A stretch of DNA of 64,000 nucleotides from Cetobacterium sp. NK01 (lineage in GTDB: Bacteria > Fusobacteriota > Fusobacteriia > Fusobacteriales > Fusobacteriaceae). Below the pieces are notes generated by a model. It saw nothing but the letters and a program-made list of their open reading frames with translations, did not search any database and was not told the origin of the DNA. This document shows, in pieces, positions 38,501 to 46,597 of this stretch. Positions within the stretch are counted from its first letter, which is position 1; every line of letters begins with the position of its first letter. The stretch spans positions 53,980 through 117,979 of the forward strand of contig NZ_JANIBO010000005.1 of NCBI RefSeq assembly GCF_024506395.1. The letters run 5' to 3'. The translations under genes were made by a program, and so were the position numbers.

Positions 38501-38588
38501 AATCACCTCACAATATAAATACATTATATTATATACTAATTTATCAATTAAATCTATTAATAACTTAAAAAATTAACTCTTCTATAAT

Positions 38589-38954
38589 TTAATTTTTTTT
38601 CAATGTTTTTAATTTTAAAATATGAGTTAAAACTACTAAATATACTATTAAAAGAAATACACGTCCATAAATATCTTGCATCGAAAGAAAACCTTTCCCC
38701 ATTCCTAAAGTCATTACACTTATTGCTATTATTTTATTTTTATATGTTATTCCTTTTTTTTGCGTATAATCTTTTATATATTTTCCAAATACTCTATTTT
38801 CTAACAACAATCTATGAAATTTTTCAGAACTTCTTTCAAATAAAAATGCAGATAAAAGTATAAAAGGTGTTGTTGGTAAAAGAGGTAAAAATATTCCGAT
38901 AGCTCCTAAAATCAAAGATAAACACCCTAATATTAAATATAATTTTTTCTTCAT
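38589..38954 (-). CDS. YbaN-family (DUF454) inner-membrane protein
   Basis: Small integral membrane protein, 121 aa, with the family N-terminus LYLILGCLSLILGAIGIFLPLLPTTPFILLSAFLF, the soluble loop RSSEKFHRLLLENRVFGKYIKDY and two further hydrophobic segments at about 75-115. DUF454 proteins are widespread, and their function is not established. GGAGG precedes the ATG. It lies upstream of the rhodanese gene on the same strand, but that gene has its own promoter and leader; it is divergent from the TonB receptor. Confidence 0.8.
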   Translation of the reverse strand: MKKKLYLILGCLSLILGAIGIFLPLLPTTPFILLSAFLFERSSEKFHRLLLENRVFGKYIKDYTQKKGITYKNKIIAISVMTLGMGKGFLSMQDIYGRVFLLIVYLVVLTHILKLKTLKKN

Positions 38955-39037
38955 AAGTATCCTCCATATAATAATTTATACCATTTTAGCATATATTACT
39001 TTGGTTATCAAATATTTTAATTTTTAAATATATTTTA

Positions 39038-39066
39038 TTGCAAATTTAAATCCGCTGTGCTAATAT
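39038..39066 (+). promoter_or_regulatory. Promoter of TonB-dependent receptor
   Basis: TTGCAA (39038-39043), 17-bp spacer, TAATAT (39061-39066). No Fur-box-like repeat was evident by eye. Confidence 0.5.
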
Positions 39067-39103
39067 TATTTTGACAGACAAATATTTTTATAACGGAGGT
39101 ATT

Positions 39104-41251
39104 ATGAACAAATATTTTATTTCATTGGGGATTTTAATTTCTACTTTAAATTATTCTATGGAGCTAGAAAAAAATGGGGTATTTTTAGAAAAAAGTGTTA
39201 TATCTTCTGTTGGATATGAAGATTCTATACAAAATACACCAAAAAATATTCAAATAATAACAAAAGAAGAAATTTCTGAAAAAAATTTTAAAAATGTTAC
39301 TGAAACTTTAAATAGTTCACCTTTAATTACTATTACAAGAAACTCTGTAGGAGAGTCAATTCAAATGAGAGGTAGCGGTATTAATTCAAAAGCAACTGTT
39401 CAAGTCTTAGTTGATGGTACCTCTATTAATCCTGTTGATATAAATCATGGAACACTACCTTTAAATTCTATCGCTTTATCATCAATTGAAAGAATTGAAA
39501 TTTTACCTGGTGGTAATGGTGTTCTATATGGTGATGGTTTTACTGGAGGACTTGTTAATATTATTACAAAAGACTCTGTAGAGAAAACTAATGGGAATAT
39601 TGGTTATAGATATGGTAGTAAAGGAGAGAATATCTTTGATATTGGAACTTCTCTTAAAATAAATGATTATATGTCTTTCATCTTAAATTATTCAAAAGAA
39701 AATAGCCATACTAATAGAGATGATGAAAAACTTAATTCAGAACATGTTGATTTTACAACTTTATTAAATTTAACTAAAGATGATAAATTAAAGTTACAAT
39801 ATTCCTATTACAATAAAAAAAATAAAACAGCTAACCTTTTAACTAAAGATCAATTAAAAAATAATTCTTCACAATCTGGTGTAGATTTTGATGGTTCGTA
39901 TCTTAAAAATAATTCAAGTAATAAATATCCACTTTTAGAAGGAACTGGAGATATCTTAGATAAATCTAACTTAAGAAGAGATGAATTTTCTTTCAATTAC
40001 ACTAAAAAAATTAATAATGAATTTGAATTTAATTTAAACGGAAGCTATCAAAAAAATACTAATGATGTTACAACTAAAGAGGCTACATATGCAAACTTTG
40101 GTTCTTTAACAAATCCATTTGATTACAAAAATTACTATGCCGATAATATCGGTACCTTTACTGATGAAAAATTTAAAATTAATCCATCTTTAAAATATAA
40201 TTATATGACTAATAGTTACTTAATTTTAGGTTATGATTATAAAGAGCAAAAAAGTAAAAGAGATTTTGCTAATTTTATGGATATGTATAAAGTTTACGAT
40301 TTATCAAGTAAAAAAGAAAGCAATGGAATCTATATTTTTAATAAAACATCTTTTGATAAATTTGAATTTTTACAAGGTTATAGAAGAGAATGGACAAAAT
40401 ATAATACTACAAAAAATAGTCACTATTACCATAGAGTAAAACCTATTTTTCTCAACAATGGTTACGTTGATACAGGTTTAAAAACTGATTATATAAAAAA
40501 ATCAATGCATAATGATAGCTATGAATTTGCTATAAATTATTTATACTCTGATACTGGTAATGTCTATACTCGTTTCGAAGAAAGTTTTAGAACTCCTGCT
40601 CCAACAGAGTTTCAAGATAAAGATGGAACTGATTATGTCTTAAATGATTTAAAGCCTGAAACAAATCAAACTTTAGAAATTGGAATTAAAGATTATCTCC
40701 TTGGAAGTTTTGTTTCTCTAAATGGATTCATTGGAAAAACTAAAAATGAAATTTATTATAGCGAAGTTTCTCATGGAAAAGAATGGTATTATGGTAATTT
40801 TGGTAAAACTGAGCGAAAAGGTATTGAATTGAGTTTAGAGCAACCTTTTGGAAAGTTTGTTTTCTTTGAAAATCTAGCTTATATAGATGCTAAAATTAAA
40901 GAGGATTCTAAAAACTCAAATTTAGAGGGTAATCAAGTTCCATATACTCCTAAAATAAATGCTAACTTAGGAACACTTATCAATTTTACAAATAATTTTA
41001 ACTCTATATTATCTTTTAATTATAAAGATAAATACTATTTAGATAAAGCTAATAAGTATGAGGCTCAAAGTTTTATAACTCTTGATTTAAGCCTTAATTA
41101 TGTCTTTAATAACGGATTAAAAATATATGGAGGTATTAATAATATCTTAAATAGAGATAACTATGATCAAGAAGGTATCTCCAGTAATGAGATTCTTTAT
41201 GATCCAGCTAATGGAAGAACTTTCTACTCAGGGTTTACTTATATATTTTAA
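39104..41251 (+). CDS. TonB-dependent outer-membrane receptor
   Basis: Outer-membrane gated porin for a scarce nutrient. A signal peptide covers residues 1-16. A plug domain spans about 35-150 (TPKNIQIITKEEISEKN, QMRGSGINSKATVQVLVDGTSINPVD, SIERIEILPGGNGVLYGDGFTGGLVNIITK). The 22-strand barrel runs to the terminal YSGFTYIF ending in Phe. The 715 aa fit siderophore, haem, cobalamin or metal-complex receptors. ATG 39104 has GGAGG upstream; an in-frame TTG at 39071 does not. It lies between the sulfurtransferase and the ECF operon, which makes a shared sulfur-containing ligand possible, but nothing in the barrel proves it. No tonB or exbBD is in the window. Confidence 0.88.
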   Translation: MNKYFISLGILISTLNYSMELEKNGVFLEKSVISSVGYEDSIQNTPKNIQIITKEEISEKNFKNVTETLNSSPLITITRNSVGESIQMRGSGINSKATVQVLVDGTSINPVDINHGTLPLNSIALSSIERIEILPGGNGVLYGDGFTGGLVNIITKDSVEKTNGNIGYRYGSKGENIFDIGTSLKINDYMSFILNYSKENSHTNRDDEKLNSEHVDFTTLLNLTKDDKLKLQYSYYNKKNKTANLLTKDQLKNNSSQSGVDFDGSYLKNNSSNKYPLLEGTGDILDKSNLRRDEFSFNYTKKINNEFEFNLNGSYQKNTNDVTTKEATYANFGSLTNPFDYKNYYADNIGTFTDEKFKINPSLKYNYMTNSYLILGYDYKEQKSKRDFANFMDMYKVYDLSSKKESNGIYIFNKTSFDKFEFLQGYRREWTKYNTTKNSHYYHRVKPIFLNNGYVDTGLKTDYIKKSMHNDSYEFAINYLYSDTGNVYTRFEESFRTPAPTEFQDKDGTDYVLNDLKPETNQTLEIGIKDYLLGSFVSLNGFIGKTKNEIYYSEVSHGKEWYYGNFGKTERKGIELSLEQPFGKFVFFENLAYIDAKIKEDSKNSNLEGNQVPYTPKINANLGTLINFTNNFNSILSFNYKDKYYLDKANKYEAQSFITLDLSLNYVFNNGLKIYGGINNILNRDNYDQEGISSNEILYDPANGRTFYSGFTYIF

Positions 41252-41274
41252 AAGAAAACTAATTTTTAATCTAT

Positions 41275-41322
41275 AAAAAAAGCTAAGGATTGACCTTAAC
41301 AGAGTCACCTTAGCTTTTTCAT
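41275..41322. terminator. Bidirectional terminator
   Basis: AAAAAGCTAAGG / CCTTAGCTTTTT hairpin between the convergent TonB receptor and ECF operon. Confidence 0.8.
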
Positions 41323-41323
41323 T

Positions 41324-42040
41324 TTAAACACTTAAACAAAATACAACATATAAAATAGAAATCATAAAACTAAAAAAAAGATAAAAATAATCATTTTTTT
41401 CTAATTTATAATCTTTTAATCTAGTTCTTTTAATTCCATTTCCATATCCTCTAACTTCCATAGATATTGCTAAATTTACTGCATTTTGTATTCCACAAAT
41501 AACTACTGGAAAAAATAGTGTTAAAATATTGCTAATTTTTTCTTTCAGATTCATCAATTTATAATCAATGCCTCTTGCTTTTTGAGCTATTATTATTCTT
41601 TTACTTTCTTCTTCTAACATTGGAATAAATTTAAATGCCAAAGCTGTTATAACTCCTATTGAGTCAACTGGAACTTTAAATATTTTTAAAGGTGATAACA
41701 TCTTCTCTATTACAAATCCAATCTCTCTAATCTCCATTTTAGAAACCATAGAGGTAACTAACAAAATAATTGTTAAAAGTCTAAAAGTAGAAAGAAATAC
41801 ATATTCTATATTTTTATTCATTAAGAGCAAATTTACAAATATCATTGATAGTAAAAGTCCTATTGAATACTTAAATATTCGTTTTAATTTGTTTAAATCA
41901 GCTGAAAATAATTTCATTTGATAAAATATAAATGGTAAAATTATAATTATCTGATAATATTTATTTGCAAAACTAATTGCTATAATATAACCTACAGTTG
42001 TATAAAATACTGTTCGAGGGTCAAAATCTTTCTTTAGCAT
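41324..42040 (-). CDS. ECF transporter T component (EcfT-like)
   Basis: Transmembrane coupling subunit of an energy-coupling-factor importer, 238 aa. Five to six hydrophobic segments are visible. The two ATPase-coupling helices carry the Ala-Arg-Gly type motifs AQKARGIDY near residue 153 and MEVRGYGNGI near 198, which is diagnostic. It is the last gene of S-desulfidase-A-A-T and overlaps the preceding ATPase gene by 20 bp, so the module is dedicated rather than shared with other S subunits. It would join the two ATPases with the S component at 44140-44694. Confidence 0.88.
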   Translation of the reverse strand: MLKKDFDPRTVFYTTVGYIIAISFANKYYQIIIILPFIFYQMKLFSADLNKLKRIFKYSIGLLLSMIFVNLLLMNKNIEYVFLSTFRLLTIILLVTSMVSKMEIREIGFVIEKMLSPLKIFKVPVDSIGVITALAFKFIPMLEEESKRIIIAQKARGIDYKLMNLKEKISNILTLFFPVVICGIQNAVNLAISMEVRGYGNGIKRTRLKDYKLEKNDYFYLFFSFMISILYVVFCLSV

Positions 42041-42821
42041 CTATCCCAATCCTCTCTAATAATTCATCTATGTTTTTCATATTTTCTGTTTCTATTCCAA
42101 ATTTATTAATAATTTTACAAAATTCTATAAATTCCAAGTCAGATTTCTCTAAAACTTTTAAAGGAACTCCTTCATTTATAATTTTTTTATTTTCTAATAA
42201 AAAAACTTTATCTCCATATTCTAAAACATCCTCAAATAAATGAGATATTTGTATAATTGTAACTCCTTTATTTTTTAATTGTTTTAAGACATCAAAAAAT
42301 AACTTTTTATTTTCTAAATCTAATCCCGCAGTTGGTTCATCTAATAATAATAATTTAGGAGAAGTGACTAAAATTGATGCTAATGCAACTAACCTTTTTT
42401 GACCTCCACTTATTTCATATGGAGATTTATTTAAAATTTCGTTAGATAGTTTCAAAAGTTTTAAAACTTCATTTACATTTCTATCAATTTCTTCTCTAGA
42501 AACTTTTTTCTTAATTAAAATATACTCAATCTCTTCTTTTATTGTATTATTAAAAAATTGTTTCTCAGTATATTGAAACATATATCCTGTAGCTTCTCTA
42601 AATTTTTTTAAGTTTTGAGAATTAGATAAATTAATTCCTTTCCATAAGATTTCTCCTTGAATATTATTCAATAAAAATCCTATAGTTTGTAAAAGTGTTG
42701 ATTTTCCACTACCTGTTTTTCCTATTATAAATGTCCATGAACATTCTTCTATTTCCATATTGACATTTTTCAAAATTGTCTCATCATATCCTGAGTTAAC
42801 TTTTTTTAAAGAGATTTCCAT
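42021..42821 (-). CDS. ECF transporter ATPase
   Basis: Cytoplasmic ATPase subunit, 266 aa. Walker A GKTGSGKST is near residue 35, a Q-loop MFQYTEKQFF near 88, signature ISGGQKRL near 142, Walker B LLLLDEPTAGLD near 160 and the switch His in QISHLFED near 197. The Q-loop variant FQYTEKQ is typical of EcfA proteins. GGGGGAG precedes the ATG. It overlaps the other ATPase gene by 16 bp and EcfT by 20 bp. It pairs with the product of 42806-43618 as an EcfA/EcfA' heterodimer. Confidence 0.88.
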   Translation of the reverse strand: MEISLKKVNSGYDETILKNVNMEIEECSWTFIIGKTGSGKSTLLQTIGFLLNNIQGEILWKGINLSNSQNLKKFREATGYMFQYTEKQFFNNTIKEEIEYILIKKKVSREEIDRNVNEVLKLLKLSNEILNKSPYEISGGQKRLVALASILVTSPKLLLLDEPTAGLDLENKKLFFDVLKQLKNKGVTIIQISHLFEDVLEYGDKVFLLENKKIINEGVPLKVLEKSDLEFIEFCKIINKFGIETENMKNIDELLERIGIDAKERF

Positions 42822-43618
42822 AAATGCTCCCCCATTTTATTTAAATTAAAAATATCTTCTGAAACATCCTTTTTAGTTCTTAAATAAATGCTTCTAGCGA
42901 CTTTAAACATAGGAGGTAACTCTATCCCTTGGTCTATCTCATTTTTTACAAGAAAGTTCATAAAAAGCTTTTTAGGCCCATTAAAATTGATTTTATTTTT
43001 TTCAAGATAAATAACTTCATCACAAAATTCTATTTCATTTAAATGATGAGTTACTAAAATCACTGTCATCCCCTTATTACTTAAATTTCTTAATATATCT
43101 AGTATTATTTTTCTATTTTCTGGGTCGAGCATCGCCGTTCCTTCATCTAGTATTAAAATTTTAGGATCTAAAACTAAAGAAGAAGCTATACAAACTCTTT
43201 GTTTTTCTCCACCTGATAATTTAGATATCTCTTCATTCTTTTTTTCAAAAAAATCTATTTCTTTCAATAATTTTTCTACTTTTCTTTTCATGAAATCTGA
43301 ACTATATCCATAATTTTCCATCGAAAAAGCAATTTCTTCCTCTACAATATCAGTTACAAGTTGTTCATCAGGATTTTGAAATACTATTCCTATATTTTTT
43401 CTACATTGAAAAAGACTTTCTCTTATATTTAAATTATCTATATATATATTTCCTTGACTTACTTTTTCTATACCTAGAATTAATTTTATTAAAGTACTTT
43501 TTCCAGAGCCATTTTTCCCTAACAAAGTATAAAATTTTCCTTTTTTAAAATTTATAGAAAAATCTTGGAATATAATTTCTTGATTATAAGAAAATTTTAT
43601 TGATTCTAATTTAATCAA
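42806..43618 (-). CDS. ECF transporter ATPase
   Basis: Second ATPase subunit. Walker A GKNGSGKST is near residue 32, Q-loop VFQNPDEQLV near 80, signature LSGGEKQR near 136, Walker B ILILDEGTAMLDP near 156 and switch His VTHHLNE near 192. The start is probably TTG 43618, which has TTGGAG 8 bases upstream; ATG 43636 in the same frame lies over that site. It overlaps the end of the desulfidase gene (43611), so translation is coupled. The C-terminal tail of about 45 residues after the core is typical of EcfA regulatory ends. Confidence 0.85.
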   Translation of the reverse strand: MIKLESIKFSYNQEIIFQDFSINFKKGKFYTLLGKNGSGKSTLIKLILGIEKVSQGNIYIDNLNIRESLFQCRKNIGIVFQNPDEQLVTDIVEEEIAFSMENYGYSSDFMKRKVEKLLKEIDFFEKKNEEISKLSGGEKQRVCIASSLVLDPKILILDEGTAMLDPENRKIILDILRNLSNKGMTVILVTHHLNEIEFCDEVIYLEKNKINFNGPKKLFMNFLVKNEIDQGIELPPMFKVARSIYLRTKKDVSEDIFNLNKMGEHLWKSL

Positions 43619-44135
43619 TCTCTTCACTCCAATCATCTATATCATAAAAACTTAATTTGATATTTTTTTCTTTTAAAAGTTCTTCTAGTATCTCCATAAA
43701 AATTCCTTTTTCAGAAACTAGGTGCACTCTATTTATAATATCTTCCAAATTTTTATAACAGCTTGCTTCTCCTTCCCAATCTCCTCTACAAGTTTTATTA
43801 ACTCCGCAACTAGGACTTCCCTTAATGCCATAAACTCCTTTTACTTCATATCCATTTTTTAAATATATATCTATTTGATCTACAATAGAATAAAGTAATT
43901 TTTTACACTCCAATTTAAAATTTGGATATTCTAATTGATCTTTTACATGTCCCCATCTTTTTAAACCTAATATAACCAACTCAGGACAAGGAAGTTGAAT
44001 AAAACCATAATTATTTAAAAGAAAACTTTTTATAAATTTAAAAAACTCTTCTTGGTCTTTTGCATAAGGCTTTACAACACAATTTTGATTTAAAATACAA
44101 TGAGATAATATAATAATTTTTTTTCCTCTCTTCAT
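43611..44135 (-). CDS. TudS-related (DUF523-like) putative desulfidase, CD3072-type
   Basis: Cytosolic protein of 174 aa resembling TudS/DUF523 proteins, whose characterised member removes sulfur from 2-thiouracil with a [4Fe-4S] cluster held by three cysteines. Visible cysteines are SHCILNQNC (residues 12 and 18), LPCPEL near 52 and SPSCGVNKTC near 109-115; SPSCG is the family signature. It sits between the S component and the ATPases of an ECF importer, an arrangement that I recall being annotated as the CD3072/CD3073 pair in clostridia. The transporter may therefore import a thiolated compound that this enzyme desulfurates (inference). Confidence 0.75.
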   Translation of the reverse strand: MKRGKKIIILSHCILNQNCVVKPYAKDQEEFFKFIKSFLLNNYGFIQLPCPELVILGLKRWGHVKDQLEYPNFKLECKKLLYSIVDQIDIYLKNGYEVKGVYGIKGSPSCGVNKTCRGDWEGEASCYKNLEDIINRVHLVSEKGIFMEILEELLKEKNIKLSFYDIDDWSEEID

Positions 44136-44139
44136 AAAA

Positions 44140-44694
44140 TTAACCTTTTATTTTATTTAATAAACTATTCGGAAGTTTTTTTATTATTATTGCTACAATG
44201 ACACATGAAACTATTTTATCAATTAAATTTGACATTATTCTTGGTATAAATGCTGCAGTGAATATTTTTTGTCCACTTTTAACAAACCATCCTGTTAAAA
44301 TATCCATCGAACCTCCTGCTAATCCACCAAATAAAGATACTGCTATTGGTGTTCCAATTAATGGTGCCAGCACTGATAATAAAATTCCTGTTAATATTGC
44401 AATTTTTATAGTAAATCCAAATTTTTTAGCTATAAGCCCTACAACTATTCCTATCATCATATTAACTATTGCAAAAGGTAGCTCTACAGGGTTATTTACC
44501 ATTGCTGTTATTACATTTGTAATCAATCCTGTTATAGCACCAAAAAATGGTCCTAATAAAGCTCCTGAAAGAATTGTTCCTATTGTATCTAAAAATAAAA
44601 AAGGTATACTAAAAGTTTTTCCTAATGTTGCTAATATAATATTTAACCCGATTCCCAATGCTGAAATTGTTATTGATGATGTATTTTTATTCAT
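44140..44694 (-). CDS. ECF transporter S component, CD3073-type
   Basis: Membrane substrate-binding subunit, 184 aa, with six hydrophobic segments. It has the S-component look of small folded repeats: FLFLDTIGTILSGALLGPFFGAITGLITNVI (residues 33-63), NNPVELPFAIVNMMIGIVVGLIAKKFG and a C-terminal LPNSLLNKIKG. The FLDTIGTI...GALLGPFFGAITGL pattern is found in S components for small organic solutes. It is first in the operon, 4 bp before the desulfidase gene, with GGGG upstream of the ATG and a long leader bearing the conserved element. The substrate is unknown; the linked desulfidase argues for a sulfur-containing one. Confidence 0.8.
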   Translation of the reverse strand: MNKNTSSITISALGIGLNIILATLGKTFSIPFLFLDTIGTILSGALLGPFFGAITGLITNVITAMVNNPVELPFAIVNMMIGIVVGLIAKKFGFTIKIAILTGILLSVLAPLIGTPIAVSLFGGLAGGSMDILTGWFVKSGQKIFTAAFIPRIMSNLIDKIVSCVIVAIIIKKLPNSLLNKIKG

Positions 44695-44757
44695 TTTTCC
44701 CCTTTTTTAGTTTTCACTTAAACTAATTCATAATAGTTTTATAGTTATTTTCTTCCT

Positions 44758-44823
44758 AATTTAAGATTTCTTTACTTTTAACCTAAAAGCATTAATATAT
44801 CATTTAAGTCATTTCATTAAATT
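44758..44823 (-). promoter_or_regulatory. Conserved leader element, copy 2 (ECF/TudS operon)
   Basis: Minus-strand RNA element of 66 nt. Closing stem AAUUUAA (44817-44823) with UUAAAUU (44758-44764); inside, GAAAUGA at 44809-44815 and the hairpin CUUUUAGGUUAAAAG at 44775-44789. Sequence inside the element and overall length match copy 1, while the closing stem differs by compensating changes. It lies about 65-130 nt upstream of the S-component ATG; further hairpins lie between it and the start. Confidence 0.65.
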
Positions 44824-44853
44824 CCCCCTAATCGTTATTTATATTATTATACA

Positions 44854-44881
44854 AAAAAAAACCTTAATAATAAAAGGTTTT
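44854..44881 (-). terminator. Terminator of the parAB operon
   Basis: AAACCTT / AAGGTTT hairpin followed by nine T on the minus strand. The promoter of the ECF operon (TATAAT-like) begins in or just after this T-tract. Confidence 0.75.
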
Positions 44882-45490
44882 TTAAAATATTTCATCTTCT
44901 AATTTTAATAATATATTTTCTATTCTTATTAATCTTTCGTCAGAGAATTCATTATTATTTAAAATTCTAAATAATGTTGTTAGCTTTTCTTTTATTTTTT
45001 CTTTTTTTACATTTTCAGTTATTTTCTTTTTTTCTTTATTTAAATTTTCTTTTATTTCTTTTATTTTTTCTTTTGGATCTTCAGAATTTAAAATTTCTAC
45101 AACTATTTCTTCATTTTCTTTTTCTATTTTTTTTATATCTTTTATTATTCTATCAGGAAATTTATAAATGTCTTTTGAATTATATTGAAGAGATAACTTT
45201 CTTCTATCTAAACAAAGATAAACAAAATCTTTTTTAAATCCTAAATTTTCATACCATTTTCCAAACATTCCATTTTTGTTATTTGAAAAAATTTTATGCG
45301 CTTCTAAAAAAACATCTCCTAATTCTTTTAAATTTTCTTTTAATAAATTTCCTGTATGAATAGCTTTTTTTTCAAGCTCAATTAAGTTTTCTTTATCATC
45401 AAAACTAAAGTCACTGTAATCAAAATTTGATTCGAATTTCTCTTTTTTTATAGTAACTTCACTTTTTTTATAATTTGCTAACAATCCCAT
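44882..45490 (-). CDS. Partition-operon protein, ParB position (DUF3102-like)
   Basis: 202-aa protein in the place of ParB, overlapping parA by 13 bp. Residues 35-100 resemble the DUF3102 domain (LEKKAIHTGNLLKENLKELGDVFLEAHKIF ... GMFGKWYENLGFKKDFVYLCLDRRKLS), which is found next to plasmid partition genes and reads like a helix-turn-helix unit. Residues 120-175 are a highly charged coiled coil (KKIEKENEEIVVEIL...EKIKEIKENLNKEKKKITENVKKEKIKEK). No canonical ParB CTPase box is present. It likely serves as the centromere-binding adaptor for this ParA (inference). GGGGG precedes the ATG. Confidence 0.6.
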   Translation of the reverse strand: MGLLANYKKSEVTIKKEKFESNFDYSDFSFDDKENLIELEKKAIHTGNLLKENLKELGDVFLEAHKIFSNNKNGMFGKWYENLGFKKDFVYLCLDRRKLSLQYNSKDIYKFPDRIIKDIKKIEKENEEIVVEILNSEDPKEKIKEIKENLNKEKKKITENVKKEKIKEKLTTLFRILNNNEFSDERLIRIENILLKLEDEIF

Positions 45491-46551
45491 TCTATAATTT
45501 CCCCCACTAAATTTTTATAATCTATTGCTGCTGTACATGTCGAATCTATTTGATAAATTGAATTTTTATTTAATCCTAATAAATTTAATTTTGAACATGT
45601 TCTTATTGTTGTTTTTGTTGTTTTAAAATTTTCTAGTAGATGTTCATAGATTTCTTTACTTACTTTTTTTCTTTTGTCTAATTTTGTTGGTAAAACTAAT
45701 GTATTTTTTATTTTTACATCTAGCTCTTCTTCCGTTTGCTCTAATGTTTGAATTAAAAGATTTAATCCATCTAATGCTAAAAGTTCTGTTTCGCATGGTA
45801 TTAATACATAATCAGATGCAAATAAAGCGTTTATAGTAAATAAATTCATACTTGGAGGACAATCTATAATTATATAATCGTATGTTTTTTCAATTTTATT
45901 TAATGCTTTTTTTAGAAGTTTTTCCGTTCCAAATTTTGAAGTTAATTGTCTTTCCGCTAAATTTAATATTAGATTTGAAGGAATTAAATCAAAATTTTCA
46001 GTTTCTATTATAATGTCATTTATATTCTTTTGATCAACTAATAAATCTTTTATTGTTAATTTTGGAGTTTCATTTAGTGCTGTAAAGGTTAAACTTGCTT
46101 GAGGGTCTGTGTCTATTAATAACACTTTTTTATTAAAAAGTGTTAATCCAGATCCTATACAATGAGTTGTAGTTGTTTTTCCTACGCCACCTTTAAAATT
46201 AATAATAGAAATTATCTTAGACATTTTTTCCTCCTGAGTAAAATTTATTTTTATTTCTTCTTCTGTAATATCTATTTTAACTAATTGATTTTTTTTATAT
46301 CCAATTTTTTCAATAAGTTCTTTATCTAAAGTAAAACGATAAAGTTTTGTATTTCCATTTGCTTGTATAATTAAAGGTTGCCCAGTTTCATTTTTTGTTA
46401 AAATAATTTCATTATTATTTTTATTAAAATTACAACTTAATGTTTTGGGATTATTCATTAATTTAATTCCTTTTATAGGAATATTTATATAAGCTGTTGA
46501 TATTTTATTTTTTTTATTAAATGTTAAATTTATTTTTTTTTCAAAAATCAT
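45478..46551 (-). CDS. parA: ParA ATPase with N-terminal AbrB-like domain
   Basis: Plasmid-partition Walker ATPase, 357 aa. Residues 109-357 are a ParA core: deviant Walker A FKGGVGKTTT near 120, LLIDTDPQASLT near 144, YIIIDCPPSMNLFT near 228. Residues 1-108 resemble one or two swapped-hairpin AbrB/SpoVT-type DNA-binding units (LYRFTLDKELIEKIGYKKNQLVKIDI, residues 70-95, is like the IPKxLRxxLGLxxGDxV pattern). Inside the ORF, AGGAGG lies 5 bases before ATG 46224, the exact start of the ParA core, so a 249-aa short form could also be made. GGGAG precedes the full-length ATG. A palindrome lies 15 bp upstream. Confidence 0.85.
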   Translation of the reverse strand: MIFEKKINLTFNKKNKISTAYINIPIKGIKLMNNPKTLSCNFNKNNNEIILTKNETGQPLIIQANGNTKLYRFTLDKELIEKIGYKKNQLVKIDITEEEIKINFTQEEKMSKIISIINFKGGVGKTTTTHCIGSGLTLFNKKVLLIDTDPQASLTFTALNETPKLTIKDLLVDQKNINDIIIETENFDLIPSNLILNLAERQLTSKFGTEKLLKKALNKIEKTYDYIIIDCPPSMNLFTINALFASDYVLIPCETELLALDGLNLLIQTLEQTEEELDVKIKNTLVLPTKLDKRKKVSKEIYEHLLENFKTTKTTIRTCSKLNLLGLNKNSIYQIDSTCTAAIDYKNLVGEIIEWDC

Positions 46552-46565
46552 ATATACTCCCTTGG

Positions 46566-46597
46566 AAAATATTTTCGGTCATGACCGAAAATATTTT
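46566..46597. repeat. 32-bp perfect palindrome (core CGGTCATGACCG), copy 1
   Basis: Perfect dyad of 16-bp arms centred between 46581 and 46582, between the 44-aa gene and parA. The same core occurs in a longer palindrome at 49737-49776. It could be a ParA/ParB-type operator or centromere site, or a hairpin acting as an attenuator in the operon. Confidence 0.75.

Noticed and set aside
38400..38588. Known riboswitch classes (SAM, TPP, preQ1, cobalamin, purine) for the shared leader
   Set aside because: None of the signature sequences I know for those classes is present; the GAAATGA and CTTTTAGGTTAAAAG elements do not match them.
44198..44710. 170-codon open frame on the plus strand opposite the ECF S component
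   Set aside because: It has no ribosome site, unusual Pro/Ile/Asn-rich content and mirrors the codon pattern of the minus-strand membrane protein, which has clear family features.
45478..46551. Chromosomal Soj/MinD-type protein rather than plasmid ParA
   Set aside because: Neighbouring iterons, Rep gene and small second gene show a plasmid partition module.
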